Source: Meconema thalassinum
Lineage: Eukaryota; Arthropoda; Insecta; Orthoptera; Tettigoniidae
Assembly (NCBI GenBank): GCA_946902985.2
Contig: CAMPQE020000051.1
Location: 1,612,001-1,676,000, forward strand
Direction of reading: 5' to 3'
Length of the DNA stretch: 64,000 nt
The notes beneath the pieces were generated by a model. That model ran no database searches and was not told the DNA's origin. It saw only the letters and a program-made list of their open reading frames with translations. Positions 46,080 through 56,160 of this stretch are shown in pieces. How positions within the stretch are numbered: position 1 is the first letter of the stretch; each line of letters begins with the position of its first letter. The translations under genes were made by a program, and so were the position numbers.

Positions 46080-48046
46080 TACTTTAGTGAAGCTTCTCGT
46101 GGCTGTGGCTTAGCAAGTGTTTCATCAAATGTCCTTGGGAAAACTTGGCATCTCACAGCTTACGGGAATATGGCATCTTTCCTGTATGGATAAGAAAGTG
46201 TGACTTCAATTGTTCCTCAGGGTAAATTTGGCTTCGCACACGGTACACGAAAATGGCCTTTCCCCACTATGAATTACCATATGTTGATTCAAATGACCTT
46301 CCAAGAAAAATTTGGCCTCGCACACGGCACAGGAATAAGGCTTCTCTCCTCTATGAATAAACATATGTTGATTCAAATAACTCTTTTGGTTTAATTTGGC
46401 ATCCACAAGGCACAAGAACAGGGCATTTTGCCGTTATTTATAAGCATTTGTTTATTCAAATATCCTCTCAGAGAAAAACGGCTTCTCTTACGGTACATGA
46501 ATGCGGCTTCCTGCCGGTATGGATAGGCATGTGTTGTTATAATCACCTGAGTACATTTGGCATCGCATACGCTACATGAATTAACATCTCGCCGCTATGG
46601 GTTAGTATGTGTGTATTCAAAGATCCTCTCAAAGTAAATTTAGCTTCGCATACGCTACATGAAAGCGGTTTCATGCCGCTATGGATTAGCATGTGTTTTT
46701 TTTTAAACACCTGCCCGAGTAAATTTGGAATCACATACGCTACAGGAATGCAGCTTCCCGCCGCTATGAATTAGCATGTGTTGTTTCAAACCACCCGTCT
46801 GAGTAAATTTGGCATCGCATACATTTTAAGAATGCGGCTTCTCGTCGCTATGGATAAGCATGTGTTTTTTCAAATCTCCTCTCCGAGTACTTTTGGCACC
46901 GCATACGCTACATGAATACGACTTCTTGCCGCTATGGATAAGCATGTGTTTATTCAAATAACCCCTCCGAGCAAATTTGGCATCGCACACGCTACATGAA
47001 TGCGGCTTCTCGCTGCTATGGATAAGCATGTGCATTTTCATAAATCTTCTCCGAGTAAATTTGACACCACATACGCTACATGAATGCGACTTCTTGCCGC
47101 TATGGTTTAGCATGTGTCGATTTAAATCACCTGCCCGAAAAAAATTGGCATCGCATTCGCTGCAGGAATGAAGCTTCTCACCGCTATGGATTACCATCTG
47201 TTGTTTCAAACCACCCGTCTGAGTAAAATTGGCACCGCATACGCTACATGAATGCGATTTCTTGCCGTTATGTTTAAGGATGTGTTGTTTAAAATCACCT
47301 GCCCGAGTCAATTTGGCATCGCAAACGCTACAGGAATGAAGCTTCTCGCCGCTGTGGATTAGCATGTGTTGTTTCACCAGCCTGAGTAAATTTGGCATTG
47401 CATACGCTACATGAATGCGGCTTTCCGCCGCTATGAATAACCATGTGTCTTTTCAAATCTCCTCCCCGAGCAAATTTGGCACCGCATACGCTACATGAAT
47501 GTAGCTTGTCGCCGCTATGGATAATCATGTGTTTATTCAAATAACCTCTCAGAGCAAATTTGGCATCGCATACGCTACATGAATGCGGCTCCTCACCGCT
47601 ATGGATAAGCATGTGTCTTTTCAAATTTTCTCCCTTAGTAAATTTGGCACCGCATACGCTACAAGAATGCGACTTCTTGCCGCTATGGATTAGCATGTGT
47701 CGATTTAATTGACCTGCCCAAAAAAAAATTGGCATCGCATTCGCTGCAGGAATGAAGCTTCTTGCCGCTATGGATTAGCATGTGTTGATTCAAATAACCT
47801 CTCAGAGCAAATTTGGCATCGCATACGCTACATGAATGCGGCTTCTCGCCGCTATGGAAGAGCATGTGTCTTTTCAAATCTCCTCTCCGAGTAAATTTAG
47901 CTTCGCATACGTTACATGAATATTTTTTCGAATTTTGCTTTATACAACATTCTTGTGTAGAGGCAGTGTTAGTATATTGTCTTTCACTATTACCAACATC
48001 ATATATCTTCATTGCAGCCGGATTCAACGTATCAGGACATGTCAGT
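46080..48046 (-). pseudogene. Terminal C2H2 zinc-finger exon, copy 2 (long array, frame-broken)
   Basis: On the minus strand TTGACTATTTCAG precedes base 48,046, and the exon opens with one base completing a split codon (GA+A), the phase given by exon 4 at 63,188. After LTCPDTLNPAAMKIYDVGN about 18 finger modules of the type C-x2-C-x12-H-x3-H at 28-residue spacing follow, with HSGEKPHS-like linkers. Breaks: an extra base in the 9-A run at 47,720-47,728; a net 5-base deletion near 47,380; a stop in place of the first Cys at 46,828; and further shifts near 46,690 and 46,540. One finger has H replaced by Q, another lacks the core Phe. A nuclear DNA-binding role is expected for an intact form. As written, only two full fingers and part of a third precede the first shift. 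Confidence 0.8.
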
Positions 48047-48699
48047 CTGAAATAGTCAATACCATTAATATAGGAAGTAAAATAATTCCAAGGTATAGAG
48101 ATCAAAGTAGTGAAATTATTATTGGGGCAACTTTCATTAATATCGCTACCAGGAACTAAGTCTTTAAGAATTTTCGGGATCGGATTCCGTTTTCATTGCT
48201 CAATAATATGCTCCTCATACACTCTGAATGTTTTGCAATTGAATTCATATTTGACTGATAATATACTGTCATAGCTGTGTGAGCACGAGTAAGTAGGGAT
48301 TGTTTCTTAGCCCCCACATTCTTCCGAACCAAAGCCGTTAAGAGTTCTGCATGCCGGATGCAATCAAGGACAAGGTATGAAAGTTTGCACCCTTCGCACA
48401 TCTGCTGACCTTCGCCTACGGATCACCGATGAGCATATTTATCTAATAGCGTCTCTTCTAGCGCATAATTGAGCTGAACTCACACAAAGCGGATAAATTT
48501 CTGATTAAAAATAATACTTTACTTTTGTCGTTATGTTTGTTTTTGTTGTTGTTGATGTTTGAGTTCAATGCTGCACTCCATTTGTCCCATTGTTAAGATA
48601 AATACATCGTCTTTACATTGCCACTAAACCCTTCAACCTAAGTAATATATTTTACACATTCTAACCTTGCTTAACGCCTATAGTTCAGGTTCTGTACTC

Positions 48700-49260
48700 T
48701 TGCTTCCATTACTACTGAAAATTTGCTATTCCTGATGCCTAAATATGAGACATAGCAATCTCTTCCTTTCATTACCACTCTACAGAATCATCAAACCCCA
48801 TTCATCTCATTACCCCTTATTTCTTAGTCCACCTATCCGCCCAGTCTCCAACATTCTCCAATAACACCATTCAAATGCTCCTATTTTCCCTTTCCTGCAG
48901 ACGGAATACTTACAGAACCACGCTCCAGACCATGACTTCCCACTAGCTGCATCGATATAATATGATAATACCATATGTCAACCCATCTTTTATGTATCTC
49001 ATTAACTTGGTCCTTATTACTTCGTAAGTACCAGGAGGCACCACTTCCTTTAGCACTTCATCTGACAATCGGTGTTGTATATTCCTTGAATATACACCTT
49101 GCGTAGTTTGTATTGGGCTTTCTAGTTTTTCGTTGTCTCTTATCTTTTTATTCCGTGAAAGCCACCAACAGAGATTTCTGAGTGTTTTTGCTCTCTCCTT
49201 CTTCTTTTCCTCATAAACGTGTTTAGCGTGTTTTAGTGAACGAGATTCATTACCCTTCTT
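48700..49260 (-). pseudogene. RTE-like LINE fragment and adjoining coding-like remnant
   Basis: On the minus strand 48,935-48,780 reads MVWSVVL, then IGAFEWCYWRML, the signature of the post-RT region of RTE-like LINEs. Next to it, 49,250-48,950 holds a 70-plus codon stretch (for example HRLSDEVLKEVVPPGTYEVI) that I do not recognise and whose frame is closed upstream. Both are decayed. Confidence 0.5.
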
Positions 49261-49269
49261 TCAACACAA

Positions 49270-49975
49270 TCATCAAACTTCTCCTTAATGTGCCCTAACG
49301 CGGCACTATGCTGAACTCTCTCAACTTCTGCGGTCAACGTGAGAACTCGTTGTCACCGACTACTTATGACGCTTGGAATTTCGACTCGGCCTCTACGGAT
49401 TGCAACCTACACACTTCTTCATTATTTGCACACTGCCTCACGAAAACAAATTTGTGTCCTTCAAAGATTTACGTTTTCTAGGTTTGTGGCCCTGATGTCC
49501 TCCTTCTATCTCCCTCCCTTCTCCCCCCTCCATCGCCTCACTAGTCGGGAACCTTCTCCCTTGTCACTCTTCTAAGGGCAGCCAGCTTGTTCTATCTACA
49601 AGGGAGTGGCGTCACTCGTCAGGTATTTTGTGAAAGGTATGTGGTGATATTTGCTCTATCAGCAACTCTAGTCAGCCAACCAACATGCATAGATAAGTTA
49701 CTCACTATTTCAACCTCGGCGTCTCTACAATCCAGAGTAGTTAAAAGGGACGTAAAACCAATGACATTATTATTATTATTATTATAATTATTATTTCTAT
49801 TTTAACCTAGCAATGAAGCTCTTATAATACTTGCAAGTAATCAAATCTGCTATATTTTTATCTTGCCGGCAAGGTATCATTTACTTAATGTCAAACATCA
49901 ATTTCACCACCGAGGGAATCTATGCTCAATGTAGAAGTACAACTATTAACCAGACGCAACAGAGGATTTACTCTC
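49270..49975. other. Unannotated stretch with an ATT microsatellite
   Basis: No supported gene. 'ttaaaagggacgtaaaacca' followed by (ATT)n at about 49,768-49,795 is the usual 3' tail of an insect non-LTR or SINE element. Confidence 0.45.
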
Positions 49976-49979
49976 TTTT

Positions 49980-50440
49980 CAAGTATAATCTGTCATTTTT
50001 GAAAGCCTTTGTCTGGAGCGTGGCACTATATGGAAGTGAAACTTGGACTATTGGTGCAGAAAAAAAGAGAAGAATTGAAGCGTTTTAAATGTGGTGTTAC
50101 AGGAGAGTGATGAAGATCAGATGGGTAGATAGGGTAACACATGAAGGGGTAATAAGACGAGTGGGAGAGGAGAGAAAAATCTGGCGTCAGCTGATGAAGA
50201 GATGAGGTAAGTTGGTAGGACACGTACTAAGACGCCCAGGGATAGCAAGCTTAAATATAGAAAGACGGGTTGAGAACAAGAATATTGTAGGGGTAGACAA
50301 AAGTTAAAATATGTTAAACGGAATGCAACGGATGTAGGGTGTGGTATGTAGAGATGAAACGATTAGCTCAGGACAGGGAGGCATTGAGTACTGCATCAAA
50401 CCAGTCAACAGACTGAAGAATAAAACAACAACAACAATCT
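49980..50440 (+). pseudogene. 3' end of an RTE-like LINE
   Basis: The frame reads FVWSVALYGSETWTIGAEKK, then RRIEAF, a stop, MWCYRRVMKIRWVDRVTHEG, VGEERKIW, and KLVGHVLRRPGI after another stop. It ends near 'ctgaagaataaaacaacaac', a (CAA)n tail. It is a severely 5'-truncated copy. Confidence 0.75.
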
Positions 50441-51374
50441 GTCAAAGTCAATAACTTGACTCATCGTGGAAATTTTGTAACTTTGTATCTAACTGTCTAA
50501 TTGGTGAACTCTGCTCATATCACAAGACTCTCAATCTCAAGCAATTACGTGAATGTTGAAGATTGAAATAGCTTTGAAACTATGAAAATTCTCAAACCGG
50601 AAATAATTCACTATGTTAATCAGTGGCTTATTTTTAAGAGAAACTCTATCCACAACTTCAAAACTAAAAACTGCATCGCGCAAACAAATAATCTGGGTAT
50701 CCATGCACAAACAGAAACCCTAATTTCCTTTCCTCCCCTTGGTAAATCTGAGTTCCATCCAAGAGATGTCCTCCCTTCTTTGAATTTGTAATTAACGGTC
50801 ATTTATGCATACATTCACTGGTATTTGTCAACCACGTCCCTAGGTCAAGCTGAGGGAGAGCTTTCTCGAAGATTAAATACTTTAAATTTATTGTAACTTT
50901 TGCCGTCGAAGCCCTGTTTCATGCTTGTACCGCCCTGGCCCAAGCTGATATCATCCTTGAGCCATCTAGGCCCTGTTGCTAGTCTTTTTATAACTGGTAT
51001 TTCAAGTTTTCTCGGCGATTCCGGCTGTTACCAAATAGCTTGGATTAGCAAATTTTTTACAATCTTAACTCTAGTAAATCTTCATTGTGTCTGATTGGGC
51101 ACGTTTAATTGTCAAATTCTCACTTATCTAATCTAGTCTATGCAATATTTGCAATTATTTCATAATAAGTTTTAAGTCCAATCTTGGTCTGAGACCAACT
51201 ATGTACTTGCTAGCAACTGCCACATTTTGTATTGTGGCAAAATTAGCAATCAAATTGCTTTTAACTTATATCAGTGGTATATCTTTAATTATGTTGCCAC
51301 GGCAGCGCCCTGTTCAGTATTTTATAGGCTCTCTTAATTTAGATTTGATCGTTTATTCTCAACATCTATCCCAA
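50441..51374. other. Unannotated stretch
   Basis: AT-rich, no feature I can support. The duplicated segment resumes at about 51,375. Confidence 0.4.
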
Positions 51375-51684
51375 TTAATTACTATTCTTGTACTTGATCT
51401 TCACTTATGGCAGCAACTTGAGATGCGCTTCGTGGACTTCGACAGTTATTCCTTTCGTTTGTTTTGCTCTTACCAAAACTTGCTAAGCTACCTGTTTGTC
51501 AGGTTTATGATCTCTTTAGATGAGTGTCGCTGGTATAGTTCGCTCAGCTACCGAGGGTCTTTCTCAATCAATACATCTTGATTATCGTAATGAAGACTGC
51601 GTCTAATCTCACTAAATCTTTTATTAGTGCATTTCATGTCAGAGAATTAGTTTTTATTTCCGAGCACAACAATCATTTTTAGCC

Positions 51685-52408
51685 TATTTTCATTTATGAA
51701 AAAAATAGGCTTATGAGATCACCTTTTGTCCGTATATCTGCCTGTGTGTGTATGTGATGGTGTGTGTGTCCCCCACCTTATAACATCTAAACGGCTGGAG
51801 CGATTTCAATGAAACTCGGCAAGTTCATAGCTCTAGTCCGGGCGACCCCTGCAAATTTTTGTTACGTCTCACCAATCCAACATTCAATATCTCCGAAACT
51901 ATTACCGATATCACCCTGGAATATTTTACGGTGAGAAGGGAACTACTAGAAGTTCACCTATGTGACTTTTGAAAACCTGGTAACTTCAAAACCAACTTGG
52001 CGGCCAAGCGAAGTTGTGACATTTAAATAGACGTTTCTCGCGATTTAACCAACCAAACGCAGTAAAACTTGGTACAGTATATGTATATACACATTGAAAT
52101 GCACAGGCATCTAACTTCGTTCTATTGTTTACATAACCTCAAAAAGGCCGCTGTGTGAAATATTTCACCGGCATTCTATATCTCTGAAACTATTAGAGGT
52201 ATCACCCTGAAATTTTGAACGGAGATTAAGGGCACTACTGGAAGTTCATCTATAAGACATTCAAAAACCGCTTAACTACAAAACGAACATGCCGGCCAAG
52301 CGAAGTTGAAAATTTTAAATAGACTTTTCTCGCGATTTAATTATCCAAACGCAATGAAACTTGGTACAGGGAATGTTTATACACATTGTAAAGCACTGTT
52401 ATCTAATT
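51685..52408. repeat. Roughly 300-bp tandem repeat interrupted by a LINE (left part)
   Basis: Units share 'tctccgaaactatta...tatcaccctg', 'ccggccaagcgaagttg', 'tctcgcgatttaa' and 'tgtttacataacctcaa'. One unit starts near 51,890 and the next near 52,180, giving a period of about 290-300 bp. The series continues beyond the LINE at 55,595-56,160 and again at about 58,960-59,110. Non-coding. Confidence 0.65.
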
Positions 52409-52419
52409 AGTTCAATTGT
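52409..52419 (+). repeat. Target-site duplication, left
   Basis: AGTTCAATTGT immediately before the LINE, identical to 55,584-55,594. Confidence 0.85.
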
Positions 52420-55400
52420 CGAACGTTGCTCACGTCCGTAGGTACTACCTTAAATTGCCCTACACGTGACCCCTGGGTGGTGCTAAACGAGCAACAGCGT
52501 TAAAGGTGACTTACAATATGCCCAGAAACATATCAAGTAACGGTTCTTTTCAGGACCATCAAACTATAGATGAGAAACACCTAGTCCGTACTATGCAACT
52601 TAATATTGAAGGCATAAGTTCTGCCAAATGTGAGTATCTACAGAAACAACTGAATGACATTAACATTGATGTTGTTAACATTCAAGAAATCCATACCAAA
52701 GACGAACAGGATCTCCAGCGCAGAGGACGAATACCCGGTTACACACTGGTCAAAGCTATCCACCATCCACAATATGGATTAGCCACTTATGTGAAGTCAA
52801 GTTTAAACGGAGTGCAAGTAATTGATTCAACAGAAGTTGACTACATCTATACAATAGCAATTCAGATAAATGATTTAAAAATTGTCAATCTGTACAAGCC
52901 TCCGTGTGTGAATTGGGCTCCTACAGTACTGCCAGCTTTTGACCACCCTTGTATATACACTGGAGACTTCAACAGCCATCACACAAACTGGCGGTATGAC
53001 ACCGTGGATGTGAATGGGGAGAAACTAGTTCAGTGGGCAGAAACTACAAATATGCACCTGGTCTTTGATGTAAAAGACAAGGGAACCTTCCACTCTGCAC
53101 GCTGGGATAAGGATTACAACCCAGACTTGACATTCGTGTCTAAAGATCAGTTAGACCAACCACTCAACACCACTCGTACTGTTCTGTCCAACTTCCCAAA
53201 CAGTCAACATCGACCTGTTATGGTGGAAATTGGTTTGAAAATTCCCCTTGTAAACTCAATGCCCTTACCCAGATGGAACTTTCGACGAGCTAATTGGGAT
53301 GGATTCTCAAAAGACCTTGACTCCAGCTTAGTTGCGGAGAATCTACAGCCGACAGCAAACAACTACGATGAATTTGTGAAACTAGTTATCAAAGCTGCTA
53401 AGTCAAACATTCCTAGGGGTTACAGAAAGCAATATGTGCCTGGCTGGAATGAAGAAAGTGAGGCTTTATACCAAGAATACCAAAGTTCTGGAAATCAAAC
53501 AGTGGGTTCACAGCTACTCCACTCTTTAAACAAGAATAGACGAGAGAAATGGGAAGCAACACTCGAAGAAATGAACTTCGCAAAGTCAAGTAGGAAAGCC
53601 TGGCGAGTCTTGAATGGGCTAACTGGCAAGCAACACCCCAAAAAGCCGCATACTAAACTGAGTCCTGACATTATTGCCAACAGGATCGTAGACCTCTCAA
53701 GGGCAAAGAGAGACAAGAATCATACCAGAGTGGTAAAATGTAACCTCTCTAACCTCAAGCACAGTGCCCCAAGAAACGAACCGCTTTCCAATCCCTTCTC
53801 CACAGCGGAAGTAGAAAGTGCAATCAAACAACTGAAAATCGGCAAGGCTGCTGGTCCCGACAAGATCTATAATGAGTTCATTAAGAACATGGGTCCGTAT
53901 TGTATATGCTGGCTCACTTCTCTCTTCACTTACATTCTCAAAGAGAACAGACTGCCCAGACAATTCAAACTGTCAAATGTTATAGCCATTCTCAAACCTG
54001 GCAAACCTGAAGACAGCCCCGAAAGCTATCGTCCAATAGCACTGCTCAGTTGCATATTAAAACTTTTTGAACGAATCCTTCTAACCAGAATAGCACCGCT
54101 CATTGAGGCTGTTATCCCTCCTGAACAAGCTGGCTTCAGACACGGACGCAGCTGCACTGATCAAGTTCTTGCCCTAACTACACACATTGAAGCAGGTTTT
54201 CAAGGTAAACGGAAATCAACAGCTGTTTTCATCGACTTGACAGCTGCGTATGATACTGTTTGGCGACAAGGACTGATCTACAAACTATTGCAAGTTGTAC
54301 CAAGCCGAGAAATTGTGGATCTAATATCTAGCATGCTTAGTGAAAGGCAATTTGAAGTGTTCCTAGGAAACACTAAAAGCCGCAAACGAAAACTAAATAA
54401 CGGCCTACCACAGGGATCTGTTTTAGCCCCACTGCTATTCAATTTGTACATCCATGATTTACCAACTACATCATCAAGTAAGTTCATCTATGCTGATGAT
54501 ATCGCGCTGGTAGCTCAGAGCAATAACTTTGAAGATGGCGAACAAATCATTACGGAGGACCTGGAGAAGATGTCAACTTTCTTTAAAACCTGGAGCTTGA
54601 TCCCAAGCACAACAAAAACTGAAGTCTCTTGTTTCCATCTAGCGAATCGTGTCGCAAACTACAAACCTAGAGTCCTGTTCAATGGACAAGAGCTGAGGTA
54701 CAATCCTTTCCCAAAATATCTCGGAGTCACTTTAGATAGAACCCTGAGCTACAAAGAGCACATCACCAAGCTCTCTCACAAAGTCGCCGCAAGAAACAAC
54801 ATACTGCATAAGCTCAGTGGTACCTCCTGGGGAGCCTCTGCTGACTGTCTACGTTTAACTGGCATCAGTCTTGTTTACTCAGCTGCTGAGTACTGTGCGC
54901 CTGTCTGGTTGGAAAGCGTACATGTGAAGAAGATAGACACGAAACTGAACGATACAATGCGTTGCATTACTGGTACCATCAAATCAACTCCATGTCACTG
55001 GTTACCCGTGCTGAGCCACATCCCTCCACCTCACTTAAGGCGGAAGCAAGCTCTACTGAGGGAGGCTAAGAAAATCTTTGCATCACCCTCTTTGCCACTG
55101 CATCAGGAATTCCGCCATCCGTCACAACAACGATTGCAATCCAGAAGACCGGCAAGTGTCACTGCAAGGCAACTCATCGCGGATGGATTTGACATAAAGG
55201 AAAGCTGGAAGCATGAGTGGTCAACAAAAACATTGGGAACAAGTGTCCACCATCTTGATCCCACAAAGAAGCCAAATGGTTTTGACCTACCAAGGAACCT
55301 CTGGTGCCGTATCAACAGGTTGAGGACTGGACATGGGTGTTGTAATTATTTCAGGTACAAGTGGGGCTGGATCAGTTCCCCAATGTGTGAATGTAACTTA

Positions 55401-55583
55401 GAAGAACAGACGATTGAACACCTGGTCCTACGCTGTCCTCTTCATTCATACCCTGGAATTCCTGACGACTTGTTTGATCTCACACCTAGTCTAACCGAAT
55501 GGTTGAAAAGGAAGGACTTTAAAGTTTAATTTTGTCTTATTTGTATTCTGTATTGTATCACCATACGATTAAATAAATAAATC
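52420..55583 (+). mobile_element. Intact single-ORF LINE (Jockey-like), recent insertion
   Basis: 3,164 bp flanked by identical 11-bp target-site duplications. It has an 86-bp leader, one uninterrupted ORF and a short 3' UTR ending in (AAAT)n-like sequence 'attaaataaataaat'. It inserted into the roughly 300-bp tandem repeat. No ORF1 (gag-like) is present, so it is either a 5'-truncated copy that happens to begin just before ORF2 or an element that lacks ORF1. The perfect duplication and open frame indicate recent movement. Confidence 0.88.
52506..55529 (+). CDS. LINE ORF: AP endonuclease plus reverse transcriptase (1,007 aa)
   Basis: It drives target-primed reverse transcription of the element. 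The N-terminal exonuclease/endonuclease/phosphatase domain (about 28-245) keeps QEIH (E61), YTGDFNSHH (D154, N156), NPDLTF (D207) and SQHRP (H235). A linker follows, then the RT (about 435-760) with KAAGPD, ESYRPIALLS, AGFRHGRSCTDQ, FIDLTAAYDT (D577), GLPQGSVLAPLLFN and IYADD (D664, D665). The C-terminal part has NRLRTGHG and a CxC...H...C knuckle-like cluster (MCECNLEEQTIEHLVLRC). All catalytic residues that can be checked are present. The start is the first ATG after the leader; a second Met at codon 5 is possible. The length fits a typical Jockey or CR1-type ORF2. Confidence 0.92.
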   Translation: MTYNMPRNISSNGSFQDHQTIDEKHLVRTMQLNIEGISSAKCEYLQKQLNDINIDVVNIQEIHTKDEQDLQRRGRIPGYTLVKAIHHPQYGLATYVKSSLNGVQVIDSTEVDYIYTIAIQINDLKIVNLYKPPCVNWAPTVLPAFDHPCIYTGDFNSHHTNWRYDTVDVNGEKLVQWAETTNMHLVFDVKDKGTFHSARWDKDYNPDLTFVSKDQLDQPLNTTRTVLSNFPNSQHRPVMVEIGLKIPLVNSMPLPRWNFRRANWDGFSKDLDSSLVAENLQPTANNYDEFVKLVIKAAKSNIPRGYRKQYVPGWNEESEALYQEYQSSGNQTVGSQLLHSLNKNRREKWEATLEEMNFAKSSRKAWRVLNGLTGKQHPKKPHTKLSPDIIANRIVDLSRAKRDKNHTRVVKCNLSNLKHSAPRNEPLSNPFSTAEVESAIKQLKIGKAAGPDKIYNEFIKNMGPYCICWLTSLFTYILKENRLPRQFKLSNVIAILKPGKPEDSPESYRPIALLSCILKLFERILLTRIAPLIEAVIPPEQAGFRHGRSCTDQVLALTTHIEAGFQGKRKSTAVFIDLTAAYDTVWRQGLIYKLLQVVPSREIVDLISSMLSERQFEVFLGNTKSRKRKLNNGLPQGSVLAPLLFNLYIHDLPTTSSSKFIYADDIALVAQSNNFEDGEQIITEDLEKMSTFFKTWSLIPSTTKTEVSCFHLANRVANYKPRVLFNGQELRYNPFPKYLGVTLDRTLSYKEHITKLSHKVAARNNILHKLSGTSWGASADCLRLTGISLVYSAAEYCAPVWLESVHVKKIDTKLNDTMRCITGTIKSTPCHWLPVLSHIPPPHLRRKQALLREAKKIFASPSLPLHQEFRHPSQQRLQSRRPASVTARQLIADGFDIKESWKHEWSTKTLGTSVHHLDPTKKPNGFDLPRNLWCRINRLRTGHGCCNYFRYKWGWISSPMCECNLEEQTIEHLVLRCPLHSYPGIPDDLFDLTPSLTEWLKRKDFKV

Positions 55584-55594
55584 AGTTCAATTGT
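55584..55594 (+). repeat. Target-site duplication, right
   Basis: AGTTCAATTGT directly after the A-rich tail of the LINE, identical to the left copy. Confidence 0.85.
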
Positions 55595-56160
55595 TTACAT
55601 AACCTCAAGATGGCGGCTGTTCGAATTTTAAAATTAAACTTTTATTTCTTGTGTTGAAATCATGCGATCGAAGTAAAAGTTTGAATAATGAACATACGCA
55701 ATAATTTTCCTTTAATGGAATATGACTCTATGGCCTATACATATAACAATCCAACATGGCGTCCATCTGAAATATTTAGACAGCTCTAAATATCTACGAA
55801 TCTATTATAGCAATCAAATTGATTGTTTTATGTTCAAAAGGGCTAAGGCCATAAGTTCACCTATCAGACGTTCAATAATCTGGTGATCACAAATCCAACA
55901 TGCCGGCGACGCGAAGTATAAATATTCACATGGGCATTTCTCGCAATTTAGCCAACCGAGTGCAGTGAAACTTTGTAGAGTAAATCATTATACAAATGTT
56001 TATCCACTGGCATCTAATTTATTTCCATTGTTTCCATAACCACAAGATGGCAGCTGTGCGAAATTTTAAAATCTCGTTTTTACTTTTTGTGTCCTAATCA
56101 TGCGATTGAAGTTTGAATACTGCACGTACACAATAATTCGTGTATTCTTTGGAATACATG
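55595..56160. repeat. Roughly 300-bp tandem repeat (right part)
   Basis: Continues 'gtttacataacctcaagatg', 'atttctcgcaatttagccaa' and 'acatgccggcgacgcgaag', the same phrases as left of the LINE. It is more diverged than the left units. Confidence 0.6.

Noticed and set aside
48156..48401. An 81-codon minus-strand frame upstream of the zinc-finger exon whose protein is similar in copy 1 (42,911-43,180)
   Set aside because: The similarity is explained by the recent DNA duplication. Frames are closed by stops in both copies, and the splice phase places this region in the intron before the finger exon.
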